A DNA stretch of 64,000 nucleotides from NCBI GenBank assembly GCA_021414305.1, contig JAIOOS010000012.1, forward strand, positions 170,696 through 234,695. The letters are read 5' to 3'. This document shows positions 52,917 to 62,656 of the stretch, piece after piece; position 1 is the first letter of the stretch; every line of letters starts with the position of its first letter. The notes beneath the pieces are model-generated. The model was not told where the DNA came from. It saw nothing but the letters and a program-made list of their open reading frames with translations, and did not search any database. The DNA comes from Burkholderiales bacterium. GTDB taxonomy: Bacteria > Pseudomonadota > Gammaproteobacteria > Burkholderiales > Burkholderiaceae_C. The position numbers and the translations under genes were made by a program.

Positions 52917-54224
52917 CTACCGCTGCGGCATGTCGGCCGCCCCGTATCCCAGGCTCACCGTCGCATCCGGCGGGATCGGCGGCATCGTCTCGTTCCACGC
53001 CAGCCAGGCATCGCGCATCGCCGCCAGCCGCACCGGCTCGCGCTTGCCGAGGTTGGCGCGCTCGCGCTCGTCGGCGGAGAGGTCGAACAGGTACTCGTGG
53101 CCGTCGACCTGCAGGTACTTCCACCGGCCGTCGCGCAGGGCGCGCTGGCCGCGATGGTTCATGCGCCAGTGCAAGGGCCGCTCGAACTCGTGCGCCGGAT
53201 CCGCGAACACCGGCAGCAGCGAAACGCCGTCGAGCGGATGCGCCGGATCGGCGGCGACGCCGGCCGCGGCGAGCATCGTCGCCGACCAGTCCATCGTCAT
53301 GCACAGTTGCGCGCTGGTGCCCCCGGGGGCGATGCGCGCCGGCCAGTAGGCGATCCACGGCACGCGGATGCCGCCTTCGGTGAGGTCCATCTTGCCGCCC
53401 ACCAGCGGCCAGCTGTCAGAGAAGCGCTCGCCGCCGTTGTCGCTGGTGAAGACGATGAGCGTGTCGTCGGCGACGCCCCGGGCCTCGAGCGCGGCGACGA
53501 TCCGGCCGATGCCTTCGTCCATGTGCTCGATCATGCGGCGATAGGTGTGGATGTTGCCGCCGTGCAGGTGGAACAGGTTGTCCTTCACCTCCTCGGCAGA
53601 AGCGGCGTCGTCGCGCGTTTCCCACGGCCAGTGCGGCGCCGTGTAGTGCACGCTGAGGAAGAACGGCGCGCCGCCGGGCGCGGCGAAGCGCTCGATCGTC
53701 TCGACCGCGCGCGCCGAGATCAGGTCGGTGAGGTAGCCCTCCTCGCGGTGCTCGGCCTCGCCCTGCCACAGGTCGTGGGTGCCGCGCGAGTCGCAGTGGC
53801 TGAAGTAGTCGACGCCGCCCGACATCGGACCGAAGAACTCGTCGTAGCCCGAGCGCAGCGGCCCGAACGCGGGCGGATAGCCGAGGTGCCACTTGCCGAC
53901 CAGCGCGGTGCGGTAGCCCGCGCCGCGCAGCAGGGAAGGCAGCGTCGGATGCTCGGGCGGCAGGCCGAGCGTCGTGCTGCCGCGGCTTTTGCTGTTGATC
54001 GGCTCCTCGGCGGCGCCGCGCAGCCGGTACTGGTAGCGGCCGGTCATCAGCGCGAACCGGGTCGGCGAGCACACCGGCGAGTTGGCGTAGCCCTGGGTGA
54101 AGCGCAGGCCGCGCGCGGCGAGACGGTCGAGCACCGGCGACACCGGCACCCGCCCGCCGTAGCAGCCGAGGTCGGCGAAGCCGAGGTCGTCGGCGACGAC
54201 GAAGACGATGTTGGGGCGGTTCAT
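52917..54224 (-). CDS. Type I sulfatase
   Basis: A 435-residue arylsulfatase-type enzyme. RPNIVFVVADDLGFADLGCYGG gives the metal-binding DD, and NSPVCSPTRFALMTGR is the C-x-P-x-R signature whose cysteine becomes formylglycine. VGKWHLGYP, TAPHWPW and FTSDNGGERF complete the site. No signal peptide is evident, so it would be cytoplasmic unless the start is further upstream. Starting at MNRPNIVF removes the non-homologous leader of the track ORF. No maturase gene is adjacent. The substrate is unknown. Confidence 0.9.
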   Translation of the reverse strand: MNRPNIVFVVADDLGFADLGCYGGRVPVSPVLDRLAARGLRFTQGYANSPVCSPTRFALMTGRYQYRLRGAAEEPINSKSRGSTTLGLPPEHPTLPSLLRGAGYRTALVGKWHLGYPPAFGPLRSGYDEFFGPMSGGVDYFSHCDSRGTHDLWQGEAEHREEGYLTDLISARAVETIERFAAPGGAPFFLSVHYTAPHWPWETRDDAASAEEVKDNLFHLHGGNIHTYRRMIEHMDEGIGRIVAALEARGVADDTLIVFTSDNGGERFSDSWPLVGGKMDLTEGGIRVPWIAYWPARIAPGGTSAQLCMTMDWSATMLAAAGVAADPAHPLDGVSLLPVFADPAHEFERPLHWRMNHRGQRALRDGRWKYLQVDGHEYLFDLSADERERANLGKREPVRLAAMRDAWLAWNETMPPIPPDATVSLGYGAADMPQR

Positions 54225-54396
54225 CGCTGAGTGAGTGAAGTCGCGGCGAGCATATCCCGACGGCGGCGGCGGCCGACGCCAGCTCGGCATGTCATCCGAC
54301 CTGCTCCGGGCTGCGTAGGGGACCGAAGCGCTTCAGAATCGTCAGACTGGAGCGTCGCTCCTGCCCCTTCAGCGCTTCAACCTCCGAGGAAATCCC

Positions 54397-54843
54397 ATGA
54401 TCGCTCGTCGCTTCTCTCTCGCCCTCCTCGCCGCCGCGACTCTGGCCGCAGCCGGCTGCAGCATGACCGGCATGTCCGACAGCAAACCGATGGTGATGGG
54501 CGGCGAGATGAACGTGCCCCTCTCGGCGAAGAACGAGGTCCCGCCGAACGCCAGCACCGCGGTCGGCACGGCGCGAGTCTGGCTCGACGGCATGAACCTC
54601 AAGTGGACCGTCACGTACTCGGGCACGACCGGCCCGGTGACGGCCGGCCACTTCCACGGTCCGGCCGCGCCGGGAGCGAACGCCGGCGTCGTCCTGCCCT
54701 TCAGCGGCTCGATGGCCAGCCCGATCGAAGGCTCCGCCACCTTGACACAGGCCCAGGTCGACCAGCTCAAGGCCGGCATGTGGTACGTGAACCTGCATAC
54801 CGCCGCCAACCCCGGTGGCGAGATTCGCGGCCAGGTCAAGTAG
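54397..54843 (+). CDS. CHRD-domain lipoprotein (copy 1)
   Basis: A 148-residue lipoprotein. The lipobox LAAAGC ends the signal peptide at about residue 21. The rest is a single CHRD (chordin-like) domain: MNVPLSAKNEVPPNASTAVGT, LKWTVTYSGTTGPVTAGHFHGPA and GMWYVNLHTAANPGGEIRGQV, with conserved histidines in HFHGPA. GAGGAAATCCC before the ATG supports the start. CHRD proteins are common in Burkholderiales, with no settled function. A paralogue lies 116 bases downstream. Confidence 0.9.
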   Translation: MIARRFSLALLAAATLAAAGCSMTGMSDSKPMVMGGEMNVPLSAKNEVPPNASTAVGTARVWLDGMNLKWTVTYSGTTGPVTAGHFHGPAAPGANAGVVLPFSGSMASPIEGSATLTQAQVDQLKAGMWYVNLHTAANPGGEIRGQVK

Positions 54844-54847
54844 CGCC

Positions 54848-54866
54848 GCTGCGGCAAAGCCGCAGC
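54848..54866 (+). terminator. Hairpin after first CHRD gene
   Basis: GCTGCGGC-AAA-GCCGCAGC is a perfect eight-pair stem four bases after the stop, followed by TCCTGTTCC. The T-tract is poor, so it may be an attenuating or stabilising hairpin rather than a full terminator. Confidence 0.4.
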
Positions 54867-54959
54867 TCCTGTTCCACGGCGGGGTCGCCGCTGCGCCTAT
54901 CATCGCGCCGCCGCACCCGCCGTCCTGACGACGGCACCCTACTCTCGCTGGAGATCGCG

Positions 54960-55559
54960 ATGCACGTTCGTCGACTTGCTTTCGGAACCGCCCTCGTCGC
55001 CGGAGCCTGCGCGCTCGCGGCCTGCAGCAACGTGAGCATGCCCACCCTCCCGGGCTCGGCACCGACCGCACCGGCCAAGCCCGCGATGCCCTCGGCAACC
55101 GCTCCCACGGCACCGGCCGCACCGGCCATGCCCACCGCGCCGGCCATGCCGACCGGTCAGCAGGCCGCCCAGGCGGCCCAAGCGCAGGCGCAAGGCATGA
55201 TCATCGGCAACCTCATGTCGGCGACCCTCAGCGGCGCCACCCAGGTTCCGCCGAACAGCACCACCGGCAGCGGCACCGCTTCGATCAAGCTCGACGGCGA
55301 CGTTCTCAGCTGGGTCGTCACCTATTCGGGCCTGACCGGCCCGGTGACCGGCGCGCATTTCCACGGCCCGGCGGCCGCCAATGCCAATGCCGGCGTGATC
55401 GTGCCGTTCGCGGGCAGCCTGGGCAGCCCGATCAACGGCAGCCAGAAGCTGACCGCGGCGCAGATCGCCGGACTGAGAGGCGGGCTCTGGTACGTCAACC
55501 TGCACACGGCCGCCTTCCCGGGCGGCGAGATCCGCGGCCAGGTGACCGCGGCCCGGTAG
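54960..55559 (+). CDS. CHRD-domain lipoprotein with Ala/Pro-rich linker (copy 2)
   Basis: A 199-residue paralogue with lipobox ALAAC at about residue 22. A low-complexity linker of APTAPAKPAMP-type repeats (about residues 33-75) lifts the CHRD domain away from the membrane; the domain itself has TLSGATQVPPNSTTGSGT, GPVTGAHFHGPAAANANAG and GLWYVNLHTAAFPGGEIRGQV. GGAG lies six bases before the ATG, which is at 54960. The two CHRD domains are clearly related but have diverged, and only this one carries the linker. Confidence 0.9.
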   Translation: MHVRRLAFGTALVAGACALAACSNVSMPTLPGSAPTAPAKPAMPSATAPTAPAAPAMPTAPAMPTGQQAAQAAQAQAQGMIIGNLMSATLSGATQVPPNSTTGSGTASIKLDGDVLSWVVTYSGLTGPVTGAHFHGPAAANANAGVIVPFAGSLGSPINGSQKLTAAQIAGLRGGLWYVNLHTAAFPGGEIRGQVTAAR

Positions 55560-55571
55560 CCGCGGCCGCGC

Positions 55572-57269
55572 TCAGCCCGCCTTCGCCCGCGCCCGCTCTT
55601 CCTCGCGCAGGCGCAGCACGCGCCGCTGCACCTTGCCGGTGGTGGTCATCGGCAAGGCCTCGATGAACTCGATCTCCTTCGGATACTCGTAGGGCGCGAG
55701 CTTGCCGCGCACGTGCGCCTGCAGCTCGTGCTCGAGCTCGCGCGAGGCGAGGTAGCCGGCGGCGAGCACGACATACGCCTTCACCAGGGCGCCACGCTCG
55801 GCATCGGGCTTGGGCACCACCGCGGCATTGGCGACGGCGGCATGCTTGACCAGGCAGTTCTCGATCTCGCTCGGGCCGATGCGGTAGCCCGCCGCCTTGA
55901 ACACGTCGTCGCTGCGGCCCTGGTACCAGAGGTAGCCGGCCTCGTCCATGACCGCGGTGTCGCCGGTGCGGCACCAGCTGTCGTCGGGATCGCCGGTGAA
56001 CTTGGCCGCGGTCGCGTCGTCGCGCTGCCAGTAGCCGAGGAAGAACACCGGGTCGCGGTCGCCATGGCGGTCGCGACGATGCAGGGCGACGTCGCCGGGC
56101 GTGCCGCGTGCGCATTCGCGGCCGTCGTCGTCGATGACGGCGACGCGATGCCCCGGGTAGGGCCGGCCCATGCTGCCGGCTCGGGCCGGCCAGCGCGCGT
56201 CGCAATTGCCGACGATGTAGTTGATCTCGGTCTGGCCGAACATCTCGTTCGGCACCACGCCGAGCCGGTCGCGACACCAGGCGAAGACCGCGTCGCCCAC
56301 CGCCTCGCCCGCGCTCATGATCGCGCGCAGCTTCAGGTCGAACCGGCCGCGCGGCTCGGGGACGGCCTTCATCATCGCCTTCAGCGCGGTAGGAAAGAGA
56401 AAGCTGTGCGTGACGCGGTGCGTCTCCATCAGCGCGAACGCGGTCTCGGGCGCGAAGCGGCCCTGGTAGGCGACGATCTCGCGGCCGAAGTAGAGCGTGG
56501 GCAGGAGGGCGTCCATCAGCCCGCCGGTCCAGGCCCAGTCGGCCGGAGACCAGAACACCGCATCGTCCTGCGGGAACCAGTTCTGGCTGCAGACGAACCC
56601 CGGCAGGTTGCCGATCAGCGCCCGATGCGGCACCAGCGCGCCCTTCGGCGGACCGGTCGTGCCGCTGGTGTAGATGAGCACGCAGGCGTCGTCGGCGGAC
56701 GTGTCGACCGGCGCCGGCGCCGCGCCCGCGCCTTCGAGCAGCGCGCTCCAGTCGGCGTCGCCGCGGCCTTCGGCGCCGCCGACTGCGACCAGCGTCGCGA
56801 GCTGCGGGCAGAGCGGCCGCGCCTCGAGCACGTTGGCGATGCCGGTCTCGTCGACGAGCGCGAGCCGGGCGCCGCTGTCGTTGATGCGGTACTCGAGCGC
56901 GTCGGGGCCGAACAGCATCGACAGCGGCATCGCCACCGCGCCGAGCCGGTAGAGCGCGATGTGCGCCACCGCGGTCTCGAAGCGCTGCGGCATGACGATC
57001 GCCACCCGGTCGCCGCGAGCGACGCCGAGGCCCTGCAAGGCGGCGGCGAGGCGGTCGGCGGCGCGGTCGAGCTCGGCGTAGCTGTAGTCGCGGCGCGAGC
57101 CGTCCTCGCGCTGGTAGCGGATCGCTATTCGTTCAGGTGAGGTCCGCGCCCAGCGGGTGCAGCAGACCTCGGCGATGTTGAAGCGCCCGGGCACCTGCCA
57201 GCGAAAGCCGGCATGCAGCTCGTCGTAGCGGTCGACTCGGTCTTCAGCCACCGCCGCGCCCCGCGCCAT
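55572..57269 (-). CDS. Acyl-CoA synthetase (AMP-forming), medium-chain/acetate-like
   Basis: A 565-residue adenylate-forming ligase. CVLIYTSGTTGPPKGALVPHRA is the P-loop, FGQTEINYIVGNC the A5-like motif, SWCRTGDTAVMDEAGYLWYQGRSDDVFKAAGYRI the hinge region, and PMTTTGKVQRRVLR contains the catalytic lysine. The N-terminal RYDELHAGFRWQVPGRFNIAEVCC is typical of the AMP-binding proteins related to benzoate/acyl-CoA ligases. ATG 57269 overlaps the GNAT gene by 26 bases; GTG 57251 would overlap by eight and is nearly as likely. The substrate is not readable. Confidence 0.9.
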   Translation of the reverse strand: MARGAAVAEDRVDRYDELHAGFRWQVPGRFNIAEVCCTRWARTSPERIAIRYQREDGSRRDYSYAELDRAADRLAAALQGLGVARGDRVAIVMPQRFETAVAHIALYRLGAVAMPLSMLFGPDALEYRINDSGARLALVDETGIANVLEARPLCPQLATLVAVGGAEGRGDADWSALLEGAGAAPAPVDTSADDACVLIYTSGTTGPPKGALVPHRALIGNLPGFVCSQNWFPQDDAVFWSPADWAWTGGLMDALLPTLYFGREIVAYQGRFAPETAFALMETHRVTHSFLFPTALKAMMKAVPEPRGRFDLKLRAIMSAGEAVGDAVFAWCRDRLGVVPNEMFGQTEINYIVGNCDARWPARAGSMGRPYPGHRVAVIDDDGRECARGTPGDVALHRRDRHGDRDPVFFLGYWQRDDATAAKFTGDPDDSWCRTGDTAVMDEAGYLWYQGRSDDVFKAAGYRIGPSEIENCLVKHAAVANAAVVPKPDAERGALVKAYVVLAAGYLASRELEHELQAHVRGKLAPYEYPKEIEFIEALPMTTTGKVQRRVLRLREEERARAKAG

Positions 57270-57765
57270 AGGCCGCGAGCGTGTCGCCGGCGATGCGGCA
57301 GATGCGCCATTCGGGCATCACGGTCGCGCCCATGCGCTCGTAGAAGCGGATCGCATCCGCGTTCCAGTCGAGCACGCTCCATTCGAAGCGGCCGCAGCCG
57401 CGCTCGGCCGCGAGCTCGGCCAGCCGCGTGAGCAGCGCCTTGCCGATGCCGCGGCCGCGCTGCTCGGGCTCGACGAACAGGTCCTCGAGGTAGAGGCCCG
57501 GCCGGGCGAGGAAGGTGGAGAAGTTGGTGAAGAAGAGGGCGAAGCCCACGACCTGCGCGCCGCTGTCGACCACCAGCGCCTCGGCGACCGGGCGCGGCCC
57601 GAACAGGTGCGGCCCGAGCTTTTCGGGCGTGGCCTGCACGAGATGGGAGAGATGCTCGAACTCCGCGAGGCGGCCGATCAGGCGGACGATGGCGTCGAGG
57701 TCGCGCGGCTCGGCAGCGCGTATGGCGAAGGCAGCGGAGTCGGTCGAGGCAGGCATGCGCGGCAT
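57244..57765 (-). CDS. GNAT family N-acetyltransferase
   Basis: A 173-residue acetyltransferase. LYLEDLFVEPEQRGRGIGKALLTRLAELA is the acetyl-CoA motif A (R/Q-x-x-G-x-G/A), and NADAIRFYERMGATVMPEW motif B. The layout matches diamine or spermidine acetyltransferase-like GNATs, but the substrate cannot be assigned. GAGGG seven bases before ATG 57765 supports this start over the ATG three codons later. It is coupled to the acyl-CoA synthetase downstream. Confidence 0.9.
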   Translation of the reverse strand: MPRMPASTDSAAFAIRAAEPRDLDAIVRLIGRLAEFEHLSHLVQATPEKLGPHLFGPRPVAEALVVDSGAQVVGFALFFTNFSTFLARPGLYLEDLFVEPEQRGRGIGKALLTRLAELAAERGCGRFEWSVLDWNADAIRFYERMGATVMPEWRICRIAGDTLAAYGAGRGGG

Positions 57766-57827
57766 TGTGCAACCCTCGCCGCCCCCGCCCGGACAGGCGC
57801 GCGAAGGGTCTGCCCTAGGATGCAGCC

Positions 57828-58763
57828 ATGGACCCTGCTTCGAGCTACTCGCCGCGCCGGCCGGCGACGAGCCGATTCGTGACCGCCCGCGGCCTCTCCC
57901 ATCACCTGCTCGAATGGGGCTCGCCGGCCCTCGCCTCGCCCGAGCGGCCGACGCTGGTGATGCTGCACGGCTGGATGGACGTCGCCGCGTCGTTCCAGTT
58001 CGTGGTCGATGCGCTGCCGACGGAGCGGCACGTGATCGCCCTCGACTGGCGCGGCTTCGGCGCGAGCGAGACGCCGCAGGCCGACACCTACTTCTTCCCC
58101 GAGTACCTGGGCGATCTCGAGCTGGTGCTCGACGTCCTGTTCGGCGTCGACCGCGGGCCCGTCGACCTGCTCGGCCACAGCATGGGCGGCAACGTCGCGA
58201 TGCTCTATTCCGGCATCCGGCCCGACCGCGTGCGCCGCCTCGTCAATCTCGAGGGCTTCGGCATGCCGCGCTCGAGGCCGGAGCAGGCGCCCAAGCGGCT
58301 CGCGTTCTGGCTGGTCGGCCTGAAGGTCGAGGAACAGCTTCGCCCCTACGACTCGCTCGAGGCCGTCGCGGCCCGCCTGCAGAAGACCAACCCGCTGCTG
58401 CGCGGCGACCGCGCCCGCTGGCTTGCCGGGCACTGGTCGAAGCGCGTGCCCGGAGCGAACGGCGCGGCCGACATCTGGCACCTGCTCGCCGATCCGGACC
58501 ACAAGCGCCCGAGCCCGATCCTGGCGAACGTCGACGAGTGGCTCGAATGCTGGAAGCGGATCACCGCGCCGGTGCTCTGGATAGAAGGCGACCGCACCGA
58601 CGTCAGCATCTGGTGGGGCGACCGCTACACCAAGGCCGAGTTCCACGAGCGGCTGAACGTCGTGCGCCAGGTCGAGCGGCATGTCGTCGCGCCGGCGGGC
58701 CACATGCTGCACCACGACCGGCCCGAGGACACGGCCCGCCTGGTCGAGGCCTTTCTCGCCTGA
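57828..58763 (+). CDS. Alpha/beta-fold hydrolase
   Basis: A 311-residue hydrolase. The nucleophile elbow is LLGHSMGGNVAMLYS (serine in GHSMG), the oxyanion segment LVMLHGWMDVAASFQF, the acid in WIEGDRTDVS and the catalytic histidine in VAPAGHMLHHDRP. No signal peptide, so it is cytoplasmic. The fold group includes epoxide hydrolases, haloalkane dehalogenases and esterases; the motif set does not choose among them. It is divergent from the GNAT gene and followed by prfB. Confidence 0.9.
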   Translation: MDPASSYSPRRPATSRFVTARGLSHHLLEWGSPALASPERPTLVMLHGWMDVAASFQFVVDALPTERHVIALDWRGFGASETPQADTYFFPEYLGDLELVLDVLFGVDRGPVDLLGHSMGGNVAMLYSGIRPDRVRRLVNLEGFGMPRSRPEQAPKRLAFWLVGLKVEEQLRPYDSLEAVAARLQKTNPLLRGDRARWLAGHWSKRVPGANGAADIWHLLADPDHKRPSPILANVDEWLECWKRITAPVLWIEGDRTDVSIWWGDRYTKAEFHERLNVVRQVERHVVAPAGHMLHHDRPEDTARLVEAFLA

Positions 58764-58838
58764 CGCTCGGTCGCCGCGAGGCAGGAAGGGCAACTTGTTC
58801 CTGCGACAATCCCGCCCTTTCCCGAACCCGAGCCCATC

Positions 58839-59943
58839 ATGGACGTCGAACACATCAATGCCATCGGCAACCGGCTGGCCGACCTGAGCAAGCGCACGGT
58901 CGACCTTCGGGGGTATCTTTGACTACGACCGCAAAGCGCTGCGCCTGAACGAGGTCAACGCCGCCCTCGAGAACCCCAAGGTCTGGGACGAGCCGAAGCG
59001 AGCGCAGGAGCTCGGGCGCGAGAAGCGCGCCCTCGAGAACGTGGTCGAGACGGTCGACCACCTGACCTCGAACCTGGCCGACAACACCGAGCTGTACGAC
59101 ATGTCGAAGGCCGACCAGGACTTCGACGGCCTGCTCGCGATCGAGGCCGACGCCGCCAAGCTCGAGAGCACCGTCGCCGAGCTCGAGTTCCGGCGCATGT
59201 TCAACCAGCCCGAGGATCCGCTCAACTGCTTCCTCGACCTGCAGGCCGGCGCCGGCGGCACCGAGGCGCAGGACTGGTGCCAGATGCTGCTGCGCCAGTA
59301 CCTCAAGTACTGCGAGCGCAAGGGCTTCAAGACCGAGGTCATGGAAGAGAGCGCGGGCGACGTGGCCGGCATCAAGAGCGCGACCATCAAGGTCGAGGGC
59401 GAGTACGCGTTCGGCCTGCTGCGCACCGAGACCGGCGTGCACCGGCTGGTGAGGAAGAGCCCGTTCGATTCCTCCGGCGGCCGCCACACCTCGTTCGCCA
59501 GCGTCTTCGTCTACCCCGAGGTCGACGACTCGATCGAGATCGACATCAACCCGGCCGACGTGCGCACCGACACCTTCCGCGCCTCCGGCGCCGGCGGCCA
59601 GCACATCAACAAGACCGATTCGGCGGTGCGGCTCACGCACATCCCGACCAACATCGTGGTCCAGTGCCAGAACGACCGCTCGCAGCACCGCAACCGCGAC
59701 GAGGCCTGGCAGATGCTCCGCTCGCGCCTCTACGAGCACGAGATGCGCATCCGCATGGCCGCGCAGCAGAAGCTCGAGGACTCGAAGACCGACGTCGGCT
59801 GGGGTCACCAGATCCGCAGCTACGTGCTCGACCAGAGCCGGATCAAGGACCTGCGCACCAACGTCGAGATCAGCAACACGCAGAAGGTGCTCGACGGCGA
59901 CCTGGACGCCTTCATCGAAGCCAGCCTGAAGCAAGGCGTCTAG
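58839..59943 (+). CDS. prfB: Peptide chain release factor 2 (programmed +1 frameshift)
   Basis: A 367-residue release factor once the +1 frameshift is read: codons 58839-58919, skip base 58920, then 58921-59943. The first 27 residues come from a short upstream frame that ends at an in-frame [23 protein letters not shown] carries the GGQ peptidyl-hydrolysis motif, and [18 protein letters not shown] the SPF tripeptide that reads UGA/UAA. The ORF track shows only the downstream frame from 59041. The autoregulatory frameshift makes RF2 level control its own synthesis. Confidence 0.96.
58908..58922 (+). promoter_or_regulatory. prfB programmed frameshift site
   Basis: CGGGGGTATCTTTGA combines an internal Shine-Dalgarno-like GGGGGT, the slippery CTT and an in-frame TGA followed by C, the arrangement known from E. 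coli prfB. Slow reading of the TGA by RF2 permits the +1 shift. Confidence 0.95.
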
Positions 59944-59979
59944 ACGCCGTACAAGAAGCAGAGACAAGGAAACCGCTCC

Positions 59980-62655
59980 ATGCGCGAAGGCACCGCTCCC
60001 CTCATCCGCCGCGAAGACTACGCGGCGCCGCCGTTCTGGATCAGGAAGGTCGACCTCACCTTCGACCTCGATCCGGCGAAGACGTTGGTCATCAACCGCA
60101 TGCAGATCGAGCGCAACGCGGCGGTGCCGGCCGGGCCGCTGCGCCTGCACGGCGAAGACATCGTCCTGACCCGCTGCCTGGCGAACGGCGAATCGGTGTC
60201 GTTCCGCCACGAAGAGGGCGTGCTGGTCATCGACAGCCTGCCCGAAGGCAGCTTCACGCTCGAGATCCGCAACACCTGCGCGCCGGAGAAGAACACCCAG
60301 CTCTCGGGCCTCTACACCTCGGGCGGGGGCTTCTTCACGCAGTGCGAGGCCGAGGGCTTTCGCCGCATCACCTTCTTCCTCGACCGGCCCGACGTGATGG
60401 CCGAGTACACGGTGCTGATGCGCGCCGGCAAGGCCGCCTACCCGGTGCTGCTCTCGAACGGCAACCTGGTCGAAGAAGGCGATCTCGACAACGGCCGCCA
60501 CTTCGCGAAGTGGCACGACCCGTTTCCCAAGCCGAGCTACCTGTTCGCGCTCGTCGCCGCCAAGCTGGTGGCGCGCGAGCAGCGCATCCGCTCGCGCTCG
60601 GGCAAGGACCACCTGCTGCAGGTCTGGGTGCGCCGCGGCGACCTCGACAAGACCGAACAGGCGATGGATTCGCTGGTGGCCTCCGTGGTCTGGGACGAGG
60701 CGCGCTTCGGCCTGCCGCTCGACCTCGAGCGCTTCATGATCGTCGCCGTCGGCGACTTCAACATGGGAGCGATGGAGAACAAGGGGCTCAACCTCTTCAA
60801 CACCAAGTACGTTCTCGCCAACCCGGCCACCGCGACCGACGAGGACTACGCGGCGATCGAATCGGTGGTCGGCCACGAGTACTTCCACAACTGGACCGGC
60901 AACCGCATCACCTGCCGCGACTGGTTCCAGCTGAGCCTGAAGGAGGGCCTCACGGTCTTCCGCGACCAGGAATTCAGCATGGACATGGTGGCGAGCCCGA
61001 CCGCCCGCGCCGTCCGCCGGATCGAGTCGGTGCGCGACCTCCGCCAGGTCCAGTTCCCCGAGGACGCCGGGGCGATGGCGCATCCGGTGCGGCCCGACAG
61101 CTACGTCGAGATCAACAACTTCTACACGCCGACGATCTACGAGAAGGGCGCCGAGGTCGTGCGCATGATGCAGACCCTCGTCGGCCGCGAGGGCTTCGAG
61201 CGCGGCATCACGCTGTACTTCGAGCGCCACGACGGCCAGGCGGTGACCTGCGACGACTTCGCCCAGGCGATCGCCGACGCCAACCCCGAAAGCGACCTGG
61301 CGAAGCGGCTGCCGCAGTTCAAGCGCTGGTACGCCCAGGCGGGCACGCCGCGGCTCACCGCCCGCGGCCGCTACGACGCGCCGTCGCGCACCTTCACCCT
61401 CGGCCTCGAGCAGTCGGCGGCCGCTTCGGCCGGCGCCGCGCGCGAGCCCTTCGTCATTCCGCTGGCGATCGGCCTGCTGGCCCGCGACGGTCGCGAGATG
61501 CGGCTTCGCCTCGAGGACGAGCCCGAGGCGGCCGCCGCGACCAGCCGCATGCTGGTGCTCGACGACACCAAGGCGTTCTTCACCTTCGTCGAGGTCGACG
61601 AGGCGCCGGTGCTCTCGCTGCTGCGCGGCTTCTCGGCGCCGGTGTGCCTGGTCGACGGCCTCGGCGACGCCGAGCTGATCGTCCTGCTGCGCCACGACAG
61701 CGATCCGTTCAACCGCTGGGAGGCGGGCCAGCGGCTGGCGCTGAACCGGCTGCTCGCAGCGGTTTCCGGCAACGTGGATGCGCCGCTCGACCCGGCCTTC
61801 ATCGAGGCGATGCGCGACGTGCTGCGCCACCCCGGGCTCGACCCGGCGTTCAAGGCGCTCGTGCTCATGCCGCCGAGCGAGGTCTATGTCTCCGAGCAGC
61901 TCGACAGCGTTGATCCGCAGCGCGTTCACGCGGCGCGCGAGTCGATGAAGACTCAGCTCGCCACGGCGCTCGCCGCCGACTGGCAATGGGCGTTCGAGGC
62001 GCACCAGGTGACGGGCGGCTACTCGCCCGACCCGGTCTCCGCCGGCCGGCGCGCGCTTGCCAATCTCGCCCTGGCGATGCTCTGCATCGCCGCGCAGAAG
62101 AGCGGCGACCCGGTCTGGCCGGGCCGCGCCTGGCAGCGCTTCAAGGACGCCTCGAACATGACCGACCGCCAGGGCGCACTGCTGGCGCTGATGGCCGCGG
62201 GCTCGGTGCTCGCCGACGCCGCGTTCGATCGCTTCCATGCACTGTTCAAGGACGACGAGCTGGTACTCGACAAGTGGTTCGAGCTGCAGGCCGGTGGGCC
62301 GGAGCACGAAGGTCGCGTCTTCGATCGCGTCAAGCGGCTGCTCGCCCACCCCGACTTCAGGCTCGGCAACCCGAACCGGGCGAGAAGCCTGATCGGCACC
62401 TTCTGCAAGATGAACCCGGCCGCCTTCCATCGGAGCGACGGCGCCGGCTACGCGTTCTGGGTCGACCGGGTGCTCGCGCTCGACCCGATCAACCCGCAGC
62501 TCGCCTCGCGGGTGGCGCGTGCGCTCGACCGCTGGACGAACCTGGCCGAGCCGTATCGCTCGGCCGCGCGGGCGGCGATCGAGCGGGTCGCGGCAGCGCC
62601 GAAGCTCTCCGACGACACGCACGAGATCGTGTCGCGGGCCCTCGAAGGAGCCTGA
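59980..62655 (+). CDS. pepN: Aminopeptidase N
   Basis: An 891-residue M1-family zinc aminopeptidase. GDFNMGAMENKGLNLF is the exopeptidase GAMEN motif. VVGHEYFHNWTGNRITCRDWFQLSLKEGLTVFRDQ contains the HExxH-x18-E zinc site. The C-terminal helical domain of about 400 residues is full length (DDTKAFFTFV, ALAADWQWAFEAH). It is cytosolic and completes peptide degradation. It lies 36 bases after prfB. Codon choice is uniformly G/C-ending, in contrast to the gene that follows. Confidence 0.96.
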   Translation: MREGTAPLIRREDYAAPPFWIRKVDLTFDLDPAKTLVINRMQIERNAAVPAGPLRLHGEDIVLTRCLANGESVSFRHEEGVLVIDSLPEGSFTLEIRNTCAPEKNTQLSGLYTSGGGFFTQCEAEGFRRITFFLDRPDVMAEYTVLMRAGKAAYPVLLSNGNLVEEGDLDNGRHFAKWHDPFPKPSYLFALVAAKLVAREQRIRSRSGKDHLLQVWVRRGDLDKTEQAMDSLVASVVWDEARFGLPLDLERFMIVAVGDFNMGAMENKGLNLFNTKYVLANPATATDEDYAAIESVVGHEYFHNWTGNRITCRDWFQLSLKEGLTVFRDQEFSMDMVASPTARAVRRIESVRDLRQVQFPEDAGAMAHPVRPDSYVEINNFYTPTIYEKGAEVVRMMQTLVGREGFERGITLYFERHDGQAVTCDDFAQAIADANPESDLAKRLPQFKRWYAQAGTPRLTARGRYDAPSRTFTLGLEQSAAASAGAAREPFVIPLAIGLLARDGREMRLRLEDEPEAAAATSRMLVLDDTKAFFTFVEVDEAPVLSLLRGFSAPVCLVDGLGDAELIVLLRHDSDPFNRWEAGQRLALNRLLAAVSGNVDAPLDPAFIEAMRDVLRHPGLDPAFKALVLMPPSEVYVSEQLDSVDPQRVHAARESMKTQLATALAADWQWAFEAHQVTGGYSPDPVSAGRRALANLALAMLCIAAQKSGDPVWPGRAWQRFKDASNMTDRQGALLALMAAGSVLADAAFDRFHALFKDDELVLDKWFELQAGGPEHEGRVFDRVKRLLAHPDFRLGNPNRARSLIGTFCKMNPAAFHRSDGAGYAFWVDRVLALDPINPQLASRVARALDRWTNLAEPYRSAARAAIERVAAAPKLSDDTHEIVSRALEGA

Positions 62656-62656
62656 G

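Noticed and set aside
55560-55575. GC palindrome (GCGGCCGC) between the CHRD and acyl-CoA synthetase genes as a terminator
   Set aside because: It has no loop of useful size and no T-run on either strand.
58839-58922. Premature TGA in prfB as a sign of a pseudogene
   Set aside because: The GGGGGT-ATCTTTGAC context is the known programmed frameshift site, and the downstream frame is intact with GGQ and SPF motifs.
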